51,061 nt of DNA from Bacillota bacterium (GTDB lineage Bacteria; Bacillota; Clostridia; Oscillospirales; Ruminococcaceae): positions 1 to 51,061 of the forward strand of contig JAEZVA010000035.1 of NCBI GenBank assembly GCA_023443315.1, written 5' to 3'. The notes below the pieces were generated by a model. The model was not told where the DNA came from. It saw only the letters and a program-made list of their open reading frames with translations, and did no database searches. Positions within the stretch are counted from its first letter, which is position 1. Each line of letters opens with the position of its first letter. A program made the translations under genes and the position numbers. This document shows positions 22,593 through 30,354 of this stretch, in pieces.

Positions 22593-23255
22593 ATGACTGT
22601 AATCGTAGTTGGCGGCGGCAAGGTGGGGTATTACCTTGCAAAAACGCTGCTGGATCACGGACACGAACCGAAGATCATCGAGCTTGACCGCGAGCTGTGC
22701 CATCGCATAGCAAACGATCTGGATGTCACGGTAATCTGCGGCGACGGCACCAGCATCCACGCGTTGGAGGAGGCGGGTGCGCATGAAGCAGAGGCGCTGA
22801 TTGGCGTGACGGGTCAGGACGAAAACAACCTGGTGGCATGCCAGATTGCGAAGCGTTCCTTTGGAATAAAGCGTACCGTAGCCCGTGTGAACAACCCCAA
22901 GAATGTAAAGGTAATGAAGGCGCTGGGCGTGGATATTCCCATCAGCAGCACCGACAATATTGCGCGTCTGCTTGAGCGTGAGGTGGACGCCTCCGCAATT
23001 AAGCAGCTGATGTCCCTAAACCGCGGCGAAACATCGCTTTCCGAGATCGACCTGCCGCCCGATTTTAAGCACAGCGGCAAAAAGCTGGCGGAGCTGAAGA
23101 TGCCGGAAGAGTCGGTTATCGTATCCATCTCCCGCGGCGACCAGATTATCATCCCACGCGGTAATACCACGCTGTATGCGGGGGATAAGGTGATTATCAT
23201 CTGCAAAAACAACGTGCTGCACACCCTTTGCCGCCACTTTGGTCTTGACAAGTAG
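22593..23255 (+). CDS. TrkA/KtrA-type potassium channel regulatory protein (second of two)
   Basis: A 220-residue protein with an intact Rossmann motif VGGGKVGYYLAK, IIELDRE as the ribose-binding acid, and a C-terminal TrkA_C domain from about residue 135 (LSEIDLPPDFKHSGKKLAEL... VIIICKN). It should assemble with the preceding paralog into an octameric gating ring for a TrkH/KtrB channel. AAGG lies 8 nt upstream of the ATG. The GC-rich hairpin at 23289-23306 (CCGCGGC/GCCGCGG) follows but lacks a T-run. Confidence 0.9.
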   Translation: MTVIVVGGGKVGYYLAKTLLDHGHEPKIIELDRELCHRIANDLDVTVICGDGTSIHALEEAGAHEAEALIGVTGQDENNLVACQIAKRSFGIKRTVARVNNPKNVKVMKALGVDIPISSTDNIARLLEREVDASAIKQLMSLNRGETSLSEIDLPPDFKHSGKKLAELKMPEESVIVSISRGDQIIIPRGNTTLYAGDKVIIICKNNVLHTLCRHFGLDK

Positions 23256-23312
23256 CACAATTTGCGAGATAATATTTCATGCAAGTGGCCGCGGCAAACG
23301 CCGCGGAACCGT

Positions 23313-23386
23313 GCAGATGTAGTTTAATGGCAAAACATCAGCTTCCCAAGCTGAGGTTACGGGTTCGATTCCCGTTATCTGCTCCA
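23313..23386 (+). tRNA. tRNA-Gly (CCC)
   Basis: Seven-base acceptor stem GCAGATG pairing with TATCTGC (one G-U), anticodon arm TCAGC-TTCCCAA-GCTGA with anticodon CCC, T arm with GGTTCGATTCC, and an encoded CCA end at 23384-23386. It reads Gly GGG codons. A terminator follows at 23401. tRNA genes are common integration sites, and accessory genes begin just downstream, but I found no second copy of its 3' end in the window. Confidence 0.97.
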
Positions 23387-23400
23387 CAAAAAACCGCATG

Positions 23401-23437
23401 ATTAAGCCATCCGTCAGTTTTGACAGGGTGGCTTAAT
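23401..23437 (+). terminator. Terminator after tRNA-Gly
   Basis: ATTAAGCCAtCC and its partner GGgTGGCTTAAT form the stem, with an inner GTCA/TGAC, followed by TTGTTATT. Confidence 0.75.
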
Positions 23438-23479
23438 TTGTTATTATGTCAACCTTCACCAATTCTTCACCAATAAAAC

Positions 23480-23506
23480 AAGGCGGGAGCCTTACGCTCT
23501 CGCCTT
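23480..23506 (-). terminator. Terminator at the end of the sigma/secreted-protein operon
   Basis: AAGGCGgGAG and CTCtCGCCTT arms around 7 nt, with TTGTTTT on the minus strand. The stop codon of the small ORF at 23492 lies in its loop. Confidence 0.7.
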
Positions 23507-23689
23507 ATCCACATCCTTAATTAACTTCAACATTGGCTGATCTGGATTGGTCTGCGCATTTGCTATCATCTGTAACATTTGAGCTGATGTCTTTAAGGCG
23601 GTTGTAGTCATGCACTGATGTACCAACACCGGTTCATTTAGCTTGCAAGATTTGCAACCTAATATGATTGCGTTTAATTGGCACGGCAT
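23492..23689 (-). CDS. Small hypothetical ORF after the secreted protein
   Basis: A 65-residue frame that starts at the ATG immediately after the stop of the upstream gene and ends inside the terminator hairpin. It has four cysteines (two as CKSC) and no membrane segment. No independent ribosome binding site is visible, so translation would rely on reinitiation. I do not recognise it. It may be a remnant or a non-coding stretch of the 3' UTR. Confidence 0.3.
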   Translation of the reverse strand: MPCQLNAIILGCKSCKLNEPVLVHQCMTTTALKTSAQMLQMIANAQTNPDQPMLKLIKDVDKARA

Positions 23690-24094
23690 TTAGTATACAA
23701 TTCTAGTTGGACTGACCATGGTACTTGCTTCGGTGTAACCATTATCAGTAACACCATGGTACGTATATAGGCGATAGGATCCCGCAGAGACAGTAACATA
23801 CTCGGTTAGTGCAACGTAGTCGTTATTGGCAGTTTTAGTCCATGTTTTTTGAGTAACCCAGCTACTGCCTGACTTTTTTTGTAGCACTGCTATTATGTAG
23901 CAACTGTCTACACCAAAGTCACCAAAAGTACCACCTTCGGCGCAAAGTTCATTGCCATCCACATGTAAACCATTAATTGTGTAACTCGTCTGTACCCACA
24001 TAATTGAGGCATCTGTAGCGTTAACTGTAAACTGAGATATCATGGTCATAGAAAGAAATACGAGGATAATCGCCAAAAGTTTTTTTGTCCGCAT
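23690..24094 (-). CDS. Small secreted protein of unknown function
   Basis: A 134-residue protein with an N-terminal signal peptide (KKLLAIILVFLSMTMISQF, likely cleaved after VNA). The mature part is rich in Ser, Thr, Tyr and Trp, with a predicted beta character (WVTQKTWTKTANNDYVAL, YRLYTYHGVTDNGY). The start at 24094 is set by GGAGGG 7 nt upstream; the frame extends upstream without support. It lies 72 nt downstream of the ECF sigma/anti-sigma pair, so it is a probable target or partner of that system. The family is not recognised. Confidence 0.75.
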   Translation of the reverse strand: MRTKKLLAIILVFLSMTMISQFTVNATDASIMWVQTSYTINGLHVDGNELCAEGGTFGDFGVDSCYIIAVLQKKSGSSWVTQKTWTKTANNDYVALTEYVTVSAGSYRLYTYHGVTDNGYTEASTMVSPTRIVY

Positions 24095-24166
24095 GGTTAC
24101 GCCCTCCCTAGTGATTTTTATTATATAAATCCTTTGAGTGGGTAAAAATGTTACACCATTCGGCAA

Positions 24167-24877
24167 TTATTTAAAATATTCTACATTTTTCGCTATTCTA
24201 AGCAAAGTTTCTACTTCAAGTGAAGAATCGATAATTAACTGATATTGTTCTAAGGTCCAAACTAACCTGACGCTGCGCGTATCGCCTTTATCTTTTTGCA
24301 TTATATAGTAGGTCCTTCCTGACTCATTAACCTCTTGAAATTCTGTTACCTCGTTATCTACACTCATAGCTGAGTTCATCCCCATATTAGTAAATCGTAA
24401 CGTATCACTGCCGGATTTGTATTGTATCATATAGAAGCCTTTACTTTCGTAAAAGTCCTGAAACTCAAACCCATCTGGTAACCATGTAGGCAAATACAAC
24501 TCTGTGTGTATGCTTTTGATTGGAAGGTTAACATCCGGAGAACTTTGATTTAGTCCTGATTGTCCAACGGTAAAATACTTTTCATAAACGCTGATGATAA
24601 AATCTCTAAACCCAAAAGCATTAACAGAAACGCTACTTGCAACCCCTAAAGCAAATACGACAGCGATACCAGCGGCCATCACACGATTCAGCTTACTATA
24701 ATGGTTTTTCTTGCTCCCATCAATGATTTTCTGCATTTTATGCTTAAAACGAGCAGATACTTCAAAGCTTATATCCGTATCCTCAGGAGCGACAACTTCA
24801 AGCTGTTTCGCATACTCAGCGGCGCCCAACGTGATTAGCACATCTATATCTCTATCTGATAAATTATGATTACTCAT
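24167..24877 (-). CDS. DUF4367-domain anti-sigma factor
   Basis: A 236-residue protein with one transmembrane segment near residues 65-85 (VMAAGIAVVFALGVASSV). An N-terminal cytoplasmic part could hold the sigma factor. The extracellular DUF4367-type domain includes YLPTWLPDGFEF and ends YQLIIDSSLEVETLLRIAKNVE. The start overlaps the ECF sigma gene by 8 nt, a classic sigma/anti-sigma arrangement. It should release the sigma factor on an envelope signal. Confidence 0.82.
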   Translation of the reverse strand: MSNHNLSDRDIDVLITLGAAEYAKQLEVVAPEDTDISFEVSARFKHKMQKIIDGSKKNHYSKLNRVMAAGIAVVFALGVASSVSVNAFGFRDFIISVYEKYFTVGQSGLNQSSPDVNLPIKSIHTELYLPTWLPDGFEFQDFYESKGFYMIQYKSGSDTLRFTNMGMNSAMSVDNEVTEFQEVNESGRTYYIMQKDKGDTRSVRLVWTLEQYQLIIDSSLEVETLLRIAKNVEYFK

Positions 24878-25427
24878 TTAACGTCCGCTCCTTTTCATAC
24901 ATCGTTCTGAGCGAGTTCCTAGCCCTTAATAATCGTACTCTTATATTTGCTTCAGATATATTTAAAAGCTTTGCGATGTCCTTATCAAGCAAATCGTAGT
25001 AATATTTAAGCACAACTACATCTCTGTATGTATCTCCTAATTTACAAATGAGGTGATACATTGGTGATAAAGATAGGGCCGAGAGCACGGTGTCTTCAGT
25101 ATTGTTCGTGGATATGAGGTTATCCTTTGTATCATCAGCGTAGCCCGTGGCTTGTTTTTGAATCTTGCCGTATAGGCGCCTGGCACAGTTTTTTGTGATA
25201 ATAATCACAAACGCTCTTAAATCATCTCCAGATATCCGTGTAACTTTATCAGCATACTTAATTATTCGTACAAATGCATCTTGCACAGCATCTTCAGCAT
25301 AGTCATAATCGCCGAGGATGCGATATGCAGTTGCCAACATGGTCTTATGATATTTGTTAAATATGTCTTCTATATCATTTCGAGAATGCAGTGTTATGTC
25401 TTTGTGTGGCAATCCCGAACACCCCAT
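24870..25427 (-). CDS. ECF RNA polymerase sigma factor
   Basis: A 185-residue sigma-70 family factor with region 2 (TAYRILGDYDYAEDAVQDAFVRII, near residues 34-57, here shortened in reading) and region 4 (YRDVVVLKYYYDLLDKDIAKLLNISEANIRVRLLRAR near 132-168). It should direct a small envelope or stress regulon and is likely held by the overlapping DUF4367 anti-sigma protein. No strong ribosome binding site precedes the ATG at 25427. The gene lies at the left end of the accessory block. Confidence 0.9.
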   Translation of the reverse strand: MGCSGLPHKDITLHSRNDIEDIFNKYHKTMLATAYRILGDYDYAEDAVQDAFVRIIKYADKVTRISGDDLRAFVIIITKNCARRLYGKIQKQATGYADDTKDNLISTNNTEDTVLSALSLSPMYHLICKLGDTYRDVVVLKYYYDLLDKDIAKLLNISEANIRVRLLRARNSLRTMYEKERTLNE

Positions 25428-25519
25428 TTGTTCTATTTACTATAATATAGCAGATGGCATATTTACCGTCAAACAAAAAGCCACATGATTCGATTTAATT
25501 TGATACCATAGAATGAAGA

Positions 25520-25552
25520 AACAGGGGGGTCGCTTTGCGCAACTCCCCTGTT
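25520..25552 (-). terminator. Terminator of the phage lysis cassette
   Basis: AACAGGGG and CCCCTGTT arms around 17 nt; it has a T-run on the plus strand and TTTCTTC on the minus strand, so it may work both ways. Confidence 0.65.
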
Positions 25553-25563
25553 TTTCTCTCGTC

Positions 25564-25896
25564 TTATTCTGTTACTTTGTCCGTGGCTTTATCCAGCTGC
25601 TGTCGTGCAAAATCCTGCATCCAGCCAAATGCGGTCTGTACAATATTGCCGATTGTCTCCCGCGTTAGCAGTGGTTTGAGCCAAGCGGGAGTAATGCCGT
25701 ACAACTGATCCACGACCCACTCAAAGCGTTTACCGCCCGCCTTTGCGGCGCCGGTGTACATACCCTCCGCCGTGCCGATCAGCGCCGTCGCCTTGCCCTG
25801 CAAATCTGCCTTGGTCTTGTAGTAGGTGCTCAAAAACCCTACCGCAATGCCGAGAACGGTGAGCCCTATACTGATAATAGTTTGCCAATCCATCAA
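25564..25896 (-). CDS. Phage holin-like protein (LLH type)
   Basis: A 110-residue protein with one N-terminal transmembrane segment (IISIGLTVLGIAVGFLSTYY) and a long amphipathic, charged tail (KRFEWVVDQLYG, LLTRETIGNIVQTAFGWMQDFARQQL). The size and layout match LL-H type holins that sit beside endolysins. It directly follows the amidase gene (stop and start adjacent). The assignment rests on layout and position. Confidence 0.6.
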   Translation of the reverse strand: MMDWQTIISIGLTVLGIAVGFLSTYYKTKADLQGKATALIGTAEGMYTGAAKAGGKRFEWVVDQLYGITPAWLKPLLTRETIGNIVQTAFGWMQDFARQQLDKATDKVTE

Positions 25897-26556
25897 TTAC
25901 GCCTCCTTATATTTGTCAAGCAGGTTTTGTAAGCCTGCGAGCATACCGTTGTGCTTCGCCAGCAGGTCGCTGTACAGGGTGTGGTAATCCACCGTGTCGC
26001 CCTGCTCACCGACCTTGAGGGCTGATATGATAGCGTCCCACTGCATCTGTGCGCCGGGGCAGTTCGGGCGTGTTACGGGGCTTATCTGGTAGTGCCCGAC
26101 AATGTGCTCTCGGTCGATAGGGATATCTACGCCAAACTGCGCCTTGACCTCTGCGATGATGTACTTAATGAGGGTGATTGTGGATGCCAGCTGCGCGTCG
26201 GTCAGCTTGCCCTTGGTGTCCTTCCATAATCCCTCATGCTCGATGGACACAGTGTAGTAATTTGCATTGGTCTTGCGCTCCCTTACTGCCGCCAATGATG
26301 CCTTGCCGTAGTGCGTGTTCTTGGTCGGGTCTGTGGATGTCCCGTTGCACCACGCACCGTCCTTGATGTCAACAAGCTGCGTAATACGCCCGTCTTTGGC
26401 GACGACAAAGTGAGACGATACCTGCGACGCGCTGTTTTGCATCCAGCCAACCGTGCCGTCGTATGTGCCGTCTGCGGTATGTAGCACGATGATGTCGGGC
26501 TTCCAGCCGTTGCGACCGCTAAACTTGTTGACGGTCGACTTTTTTGTAATAGTCAC
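25897..26556 (-). CDS. N-acetylmuramoyl-L-alanine amidase (phage endolysin, Amidase_2)
   Basis: A 219-residue amidase. Zinc ligands are visible: H26 in IIVLHTADGT, His in EHIVGHYQISP and Cys in RPNCPGAQM, as in the Amidase_2/PGRP fold. There is no signal peptide, so export needs a holin, which is encoded by the adjacent gene. The catalytic domain covers about residues 15-175, and the tail may bind the wall. It overlaps the holin gene by 4 nt. Confidence 0.92.
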   Translation of the reverse strand: MTITKKSTVNKFSGRNGWKPDIIVLHTADGTYDGTVGWMQNSASQVSSHFVVAKDGRITQLVDIKDGAWCNGTSTDPTKNTHYGKASLAAVRERKTNANYYTVSIEHEGLWKDTKGKLTDAQLASTITLIKYIIAEVKAQFGVDIPIDREHIVGHYQISPVTRPNCPGAQMQWDAIISALKVGEQGDTVDYHTLYSDLLAKHNGMLAGLQNLLDKYKEA

Positions 26557-27014
26557 TTGCCCTCCTTCTCATCCTTGCTGCGCAACTGCAGCAGGACGGA
26601 TTTTAGTTTTTGCGGCAGTGGTAACACCCCGCCCGCGTTTTCGAGGATGGACAATCCCTCGTTGGCAACAAAAAACATGATGGTCATCTCCCGCAGCGGC
26701 AGATGCGGCGTAAGCGTTTGTAGCTGCGCCGCTAGGATGATAATGCAGTAAATCAACACCTTCTTGAGGATGCCGATAAACCCGATGCGCGAGGACAACC
26801 CCTTGTCGATTATGCCGCGAATGAAGCCTGTGGCGTAGTCCACCACCATCAACAGGCAGAGTGTTCGCAGCAGTGCGTCCCATCCTCCCGCCCAGCCGGA
26901 TATCGCACCTCCAATCAAGGCGGCGATTCCTGCGGGCTTGTTAAACATTTTGTCTGTGCTGTCATGTGCGGCAGCGATTATCCGGTGCGCCACTCCCGAT
27001 AGTTTGTTTAGCAT
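26553..27014 (-). CDS. Phage holin family protein (Holin_4/TcdE-like)
   Basis: A 153-residue protein with three to four hydrophobic segments. The diagnostic stretch is MVVDYATGFIRG followed by GIIDKGLSSRIGFIGILKKVLIY, and MFFVANEGLSILENAG is also conserved in this holin family. It should form pores that let the amidase reach the wall. The same family includes TcdE, which exports clostridial toxins. Confidence 0.88.
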   Translation of the reverse strand: MLNKLSGVAHRIIAAAHDSTDKMFNKPAGIAALIGGAISGWAGGWDALLRTLCLLMVVDYATGFIRGIIDKGLSSRIGFIGILKKVLIYCIIILAAQLQTLTPHLPLREMTIMFFVANEGLSILENAGGVLPLPQKLKSVLLQLRSKDEKEGK

Positions 27015-27039
27015 CCTGTTACATCCTTTACAGTCCTTT

Positions 27040-27492
27040 TTATAGAATTTTATATCGTGGCTTTGGAGCCGGTCTACTTACATACACACCCAGTCGTATA
27101 AGCAACCGGTCAATCCAATACCGCAGCCAATCATCCAGCACGATTCCGACAGCCGACAGCACAAACCACAGATTGCTGTACAGCAGACAGATCTGTCCGT
27201 GGAGGTTGTAGGGCATATGGGAGTAATCCCACACACCCCAGCCGAGCCATACGTTTACAAGCAGACCGGTTATATACTCCACGACGGTTATGAGCAATGC
27301 GGATATTAGCATCTGACTGACGAGCGCCATGCCCCATGGGTATAGCTCGTTGATTAAGCCCAACAGGACAAAGCAAAACCCACCGACGATTATCATCGTC
27401 CAGTGGGTGTGTCCTCGCCAGAGCAACTCCATTATCGCGTACAGTACGCCACCAGTTGCAAAGAGGATTGGCAGCTTAATTAGGTGTTTCAT
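27040..27492 (-). CDS. Putative ABC-transporter type IV (CmpB-like) membrane protein
   Basis: A 150-residue membrane protein with four segments. WGVWDYSHMPYNLHGQICLLYSNLWF resembles the PF06541 family, called putative ABC transporter permease, though no ATPase is nearby. Such proteins are also found in phage lysis modules. It lies between the tail-assembly gene (17-nt overlap) and the holin (25-nt gap). Its role is unknown. Confidence 0.7.
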   Translation of the reverse strand: MKHLIKLPILFATGGVLYAIMELLWRGHTHWTMIIVGGFCFVLLGLINELYPWGMALVSQMLISALLITVVEYITGLLVNVWLGWGVWDYSHMPYNLHGQICLLYSNLWFVLSAVGIVLDDWLRYWIDRLLIRLGVYVSRPAPKPRYKIL

Positions 27493-28174
27493 CGCCCGCG
27501 CCTCCCAGTGCCGCTATAATGGCGTCAAAGCTTGCCTTGAGCTCATCCGGCAACTCCATACCGTATGTGACGGCGGCAATCTCTTCTGCCACTTCAAGCC
27601 CCTTGACATGGTCACGCAGATGGTTGCAATAAGTGGTATGGTACACCTTCCACTGAGCCGCTGCAGTTGCTACGGCTGTGATTTCAGCCGCCGCAAACAT
27701 ACGGCACAGCTTACCGTCGGCGTGATACGGGACATGAGACGCGCCGGCGGATGTCTGCTGCTCATAAAACGCGATGTTTATCTGGTCGTTTGGAGTTAAT
27801 GCAAAGCGTTCGATACCCTGCGTGGTCTCCAACTCAACACCAGCTGTAATTGTCTGTTCGCAGGCTGCATTGATTTCGGCGAGCTTTGCCTCCCGCAGCC
27901 CCTCAATCGTAGTGGTATCATACCTCGGCACCACAGTATCGATATCCACCGGTGCAGGCGCGCTGCCATCAGCGTTCGGGCGGCGGAACATGCCCTGCTG
28001 ATAGTACCAACCCTCTTCGACCGGCAGACCTTTGGGTATTTCAATAAAATACAGTTTAAGTATGTAACTGTGGATGCGGTTTTCAAGGCTCACTTGAGTG
28101 CCACCGATGTCCAGTATGTACGGTACTATCTCTTCGACTTTGCCCGACCTTACAAATGCAAATTGTCTATCCAT
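27476..28174 (-). CDS. Phage tail protein with DUF4376-like domain
   Basis: A 232-residue cytosolic protein. The C-terminal half, LREAKLAEINAACEQTITAG followed by a region ending LRDHVKGLEVAEEI, resembles DUF4376, found in tail fibre assembly or chaperone proteins of phages. The N-terminal part reads VEEIVPYILDIGG and MFRRPNADGS. It lies 2 nt after the truncated Gly-rich tail gene. Confidence 0.7.
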   Translation of the reverse strand: MDRQFAFVRSGKVEEIVPYILDIGGTQVSLENRIHSYILKLYFIEIPKGLPVEEGWYYQQGMFRRPNADGSAPAPVDIDTVVPRYDTTTIEGLREAKLAEINAACEQTITAGVELETTQGIERFALTPNDQINIAFYEQQTSAGASHVPYHADGKLCRMFAAAEITAVATAAAQWKVYHTTYCNHLRDHVKGLEVAEEIAAVTYGMELPDELKASFDAIIAALGGAGDETPN

Positions 28175-28176
28175 AT

Positions 28177-28494
28177 TTACACCGCCTCTATTTCAATTAC
28201 TATGCCACTGGGCGCGCCAACTCCACCAGGAGTAATCTCTGCTGCAGACTGATTACTACCTTGCCCGCCGGAACCGCCTCCCCCAAATAACAACCTCGAA
28301 CCGTTGGTTGTAGCAGCCGCGCTTCCATTTGTGGCTTGTGGTGTAGAGTAATACGCGGAATCATGGCGTGGCGCTCCTCCAGCCCCGCCCGTTCTGACGG
28401 GTGGATACCCGCCTGTAGAGTATGCGCCATCCAACCCGTTCGCTCCCGCGTTTCCGATTAAGTTTAATATATTACCCCCTGCCGCAGTTTGAAC
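28177..28494 (-). pseudogene. 3' fragment of a Gly-rich phage tail protein, truncated by the IS element
   Basis: About 105 residues remain, rich in Gly, Ala and Ser (GGAGGAPRHDS, LFGGGGSGGQG), ending GVGAPSGIVIEIEAV, as in the C-termini of phage tail fibre or tip proteins. The frame runs into the left end of the IS3-family element at about 28494. Its 5' portion should lie on the other side of the IS, but there only 65 nt separate the IS from trxA and no tail-gene sequence is seen. The upstream prophage genes were therefore deleted. Confidence 0.7.
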
Positions 28495-28520
28495 TGTACC
28501 AGTAAAAACGGACAGTGACA

Positions 28521-28564
28521 AATACCCCCTATCGTAGGATAATATAACTACGATAGGGGGTATT
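28521..28564 (+). repeat. 17-nt-arm hairpin over the transposase ribosome binding site
   Basis: Perfect arms AATACCCCCTATCGTAG and complement around a 10-nt loop. The right arm contains AGGGGG, the only ribosome binding site for orfA (ATG at 28568). Transcripts entering from outside would fold and hide it, a known way for insertion sequences to limit transposase. Confidence 0.75.
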
Positions 28565-28567
28565 ATC

Positions 28568-28885
28568 ATGTCAGGGAAAAATACGAGGCAATATACACAT
28601 ATACAAACGCTGGAAGCAGAAATAGCCAAGATGCGTGAAGAAGGAAAAACACAAAGAGAAACAGCCGATTACTATGGATTTAAAGACAAATACGTAGTGA
28701 AAGGATATTTAAAACGACAGAGAAAAAAACAGCAATGCATTGAAGCTGGAATCACGCCTCGTCGTCAAGGGAGACCACCAAAAGGATACCAGTCTACAGA
28801 GCAGGAAAAAGATAACGAAATTAGGCGATTAAAAATGGAGAATGAATTACTGCGGGATTTTCTTCGAATCGCTGGAAGGAAGTGA
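28568..28885 (+). CDS. IS3-family transposase OrfA
   Basis: A 105-residue protein with an HTH region (EGKTQRETADYYGF) and a C-terminal leucine-zipper-like helix (NEIRRLKMENELLRDFLRIAG), the normal OrfA layout. It should bind the IS ends and dimerise. It overlaps orfB by 4 nt at a GTGA, so OrfB may be made by reinitiation or frameshifting. Confidence 0.9.
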   Translation: MSGKNTRQYTHIQTLEAEIAKMREEGKTQRETADYYGFKDKYVVKGYLKRQRKKQQCIEAGITPRRQGRPPKGYQSTEQEKDNEIRRLKMENELLRDFLRIAGRK

Positions 28886-29739
28886 AACCATCAACAAAAT
28901 ATCTAGCAATATACCACCATCGAAGCAAGTATCCGGTGTTAATTATGTGTCGATTCTTTCAAGTATCACGAAGTGGATATTACAGTTACGTTCAGCGTAT
29001 GGACAAGCCCAACCGAGATGAACCGTTGAAGAAATTGATAGCAGAATGCCAAGAAGGCTGTAACAAAACCTATGGTTGCAGAAGAGTTCTGCTTTGGCTG
29101 CAACAGAAAAAGCACTTGAATTACAATCTTAAAACAGTACTGCGAATAATGAATAAGTATAATTTGCTGTCTGAAATCCGCCGACGCAAAAAATATCGTC
29201 AGATGGGAGAGCAACTTCACAAATATGAAAACTTGCTAAATCGTGAATTTCAAGCAGACAGGTCAAATACAAAATGGGTGACTGACATATCTTACATACA
29301 CACGTCTCAAGGTGTTCTCTATCTTTCTATGATTCGTGATCTTTACGACAACAGCATTGTTGCATACAAAACTGGTACAGAACAAACAGTAAATTTAGTT
29401 TTGAATACCATTAGAGCCGCCGTACAAAAAGAAGCGGTCACTACAGAGTTACAGCTCCACAGTGACCAAGGGTTTCAATATACTTCCACAGGATATTTTA
29501 ACCTAACCAAAGAATACGGCATAACTCCGTCTATGTCAAGACGCGGAAACTGCTATGACAACGCTATGGCTGAGAATTTCTTTGGCATTCTCAAAACAGA
29601 ATGTATTTACAGACACAAGCCAAAGTCATTTGATGAAGCAAGGCAAATGATTGATGATTATATCTTTTTCTACAACAATGAACGTATTCAGCTAAAAACA
29701 AAACTGACACCGCTTGAAAAACGGCGCCAGTTTGCGTAA
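28882..29739 (+). CDS. IS3-family transposase OrfB (DDE integrase)
   Basis: A 285-residue DDE transposase. The catalytic acids are visible in order: D in WVTDISYI, D in LHSDQGFQY and E in NAMAENFFG. Those are the rve-fold residues of the IS150 group. The N-terminal HTH_21 domain includes YGCRRVLLWLQ. The gene begins with GTG and ends before the right inverted repeat. The frame is intact, so the element may still be active. Confidence 0.93.
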   Translation: MKPSTKYLAIYHHRSKYPVLIMCRFFQVSRSGYYSYVQRMDKPNRDEPLKKLIAECQEGCNKTYGCRRVLLWLQQKKHLNYNLKTVLRIMNKYNLLSEIRRRKKYRQMGEQLHKYENLLNREFQADRSNTKWVTDISYIHTSQGVLYLSMIRDLYDNSIVAYKTGTEQTVNLVLNTIRAAVQKEAVTTELQLHSDQGFQYTSTGYFNLTKEYGITPSMSRRGNCYDNAMAENFFGILKTECIYRHKPKSFDEARQMIDDYIFFYNNERIQLKTKLTPLEKRRQFA

Positions 29740-29863
29740 ATTAACGATATTCTACGTGTGGGCTTTCTTTTTTCTGTCCGATTAGTCTGGTACAGTTCAA
29801 AACATGCGGGGGTGTCTGTAAAGTCGGTTAAACAACGAAAAGAAGCAAGCTATAACAAAGCCG

Positions 29864-30178
29864 TTATTTTTTAAGCATGTCCAAGATAAACTCCTTGCTT
29901 CTTGCCCCCACAGCGGTGGTAGAAACCTTACCGTCTTTCATTACAATGAGCGTAGGGATGCTCATTACGCCAAACTGCTGTGCAAGCTCGGGTTGATCGT
30001 CTACGTTTATTTTACCAACCTTGGCGGCCGCGCCAACCTCGGTGCTGATCTCATCCACAATAGGCGAAACCATGCGGCAGGGACCACACCAGGGTGCCCA
30101 GAAATCAATCAGAACAGGACCTTGCGCCTCTAAAACCTCTTTTTGAAAGTTATCCTTCGTAATGGTTAACGTCGACAT
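29864..30178 (-). CDS. trxA: Thioredoxin
   Basis: A 104-residue thioredoxin with the redox motif WCGPC at residues 30-34 and the cis-proline segment VMSIPTLIVMKDG. It reduces protein disulfides in the cytosol. AAGGAG lies 10 nt upstream. Its 3' end is only 65 nt from the IS right end, so it is the first intact chromosomal gene beyond the deleted prophage. A thioredoxin reductase is not nearby. Confidence 0.96.
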   Translation of the reverse strand: MSTLTITKDNFQKEVLEAQGPVLIDFWAPWCGPCRMVSPIVDEISTEVGAAAKVGKINVDDQPELAQQFGVMSIPTLIVMKDGKVSTTAVGARSKEFILDMLKK

Positions 30179-30354
30179 CGTTTGTTATCTCCTTTGCTTT
30201 CACAATATAATAAATTTAGTATATGCCATACCGCTCGGAATATCGGTGACTTTATCACAGGACGGATAATCTTCCAGCACATGCTCGTATTATATACTAT
30301 TTTACTCCACTGAGATTCCGGTGTCAAGAATCGGGGGCTTCGGTAACCGTATAT

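Larger units (their letters stand above)
28490..29799 (+). mobile_element. IS3-family (IS150-like) insertion sequence
   Basis: About 1.3 kb containing orfA and orfB. The ends carry matching inverted repeats: TTGAACTGTACCAG on the left and its complement CTGGTACAGTTCAA on the right. Inner CGGACAG matches are also shared. If the ends are the TG...CA of TGTACCAG, the element is 28495-29794. No direct target duplication is visible, in keeping with a later deletion on one side. Confidence 0.85.

Noticed and set aside
23421..23480. Minus-strand GEELVKVDIITN-like tail beside the tRNA, possibly the end of a phage integrase
   Set aside because: Only about 23 codons are open, bounded upstream by a stop, with no integrase catalytic residues and no duplicated tRNA end. 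It may be an integration scar, but I cannot support it.
28490..29799. Direct target-site duplication of the IS3 element
   Set aside because: The flanks (GCAGT and AACAT) do not match as direct repeats. The apparent GAAC/GTTC match is inverted and belongs to the IS ends.
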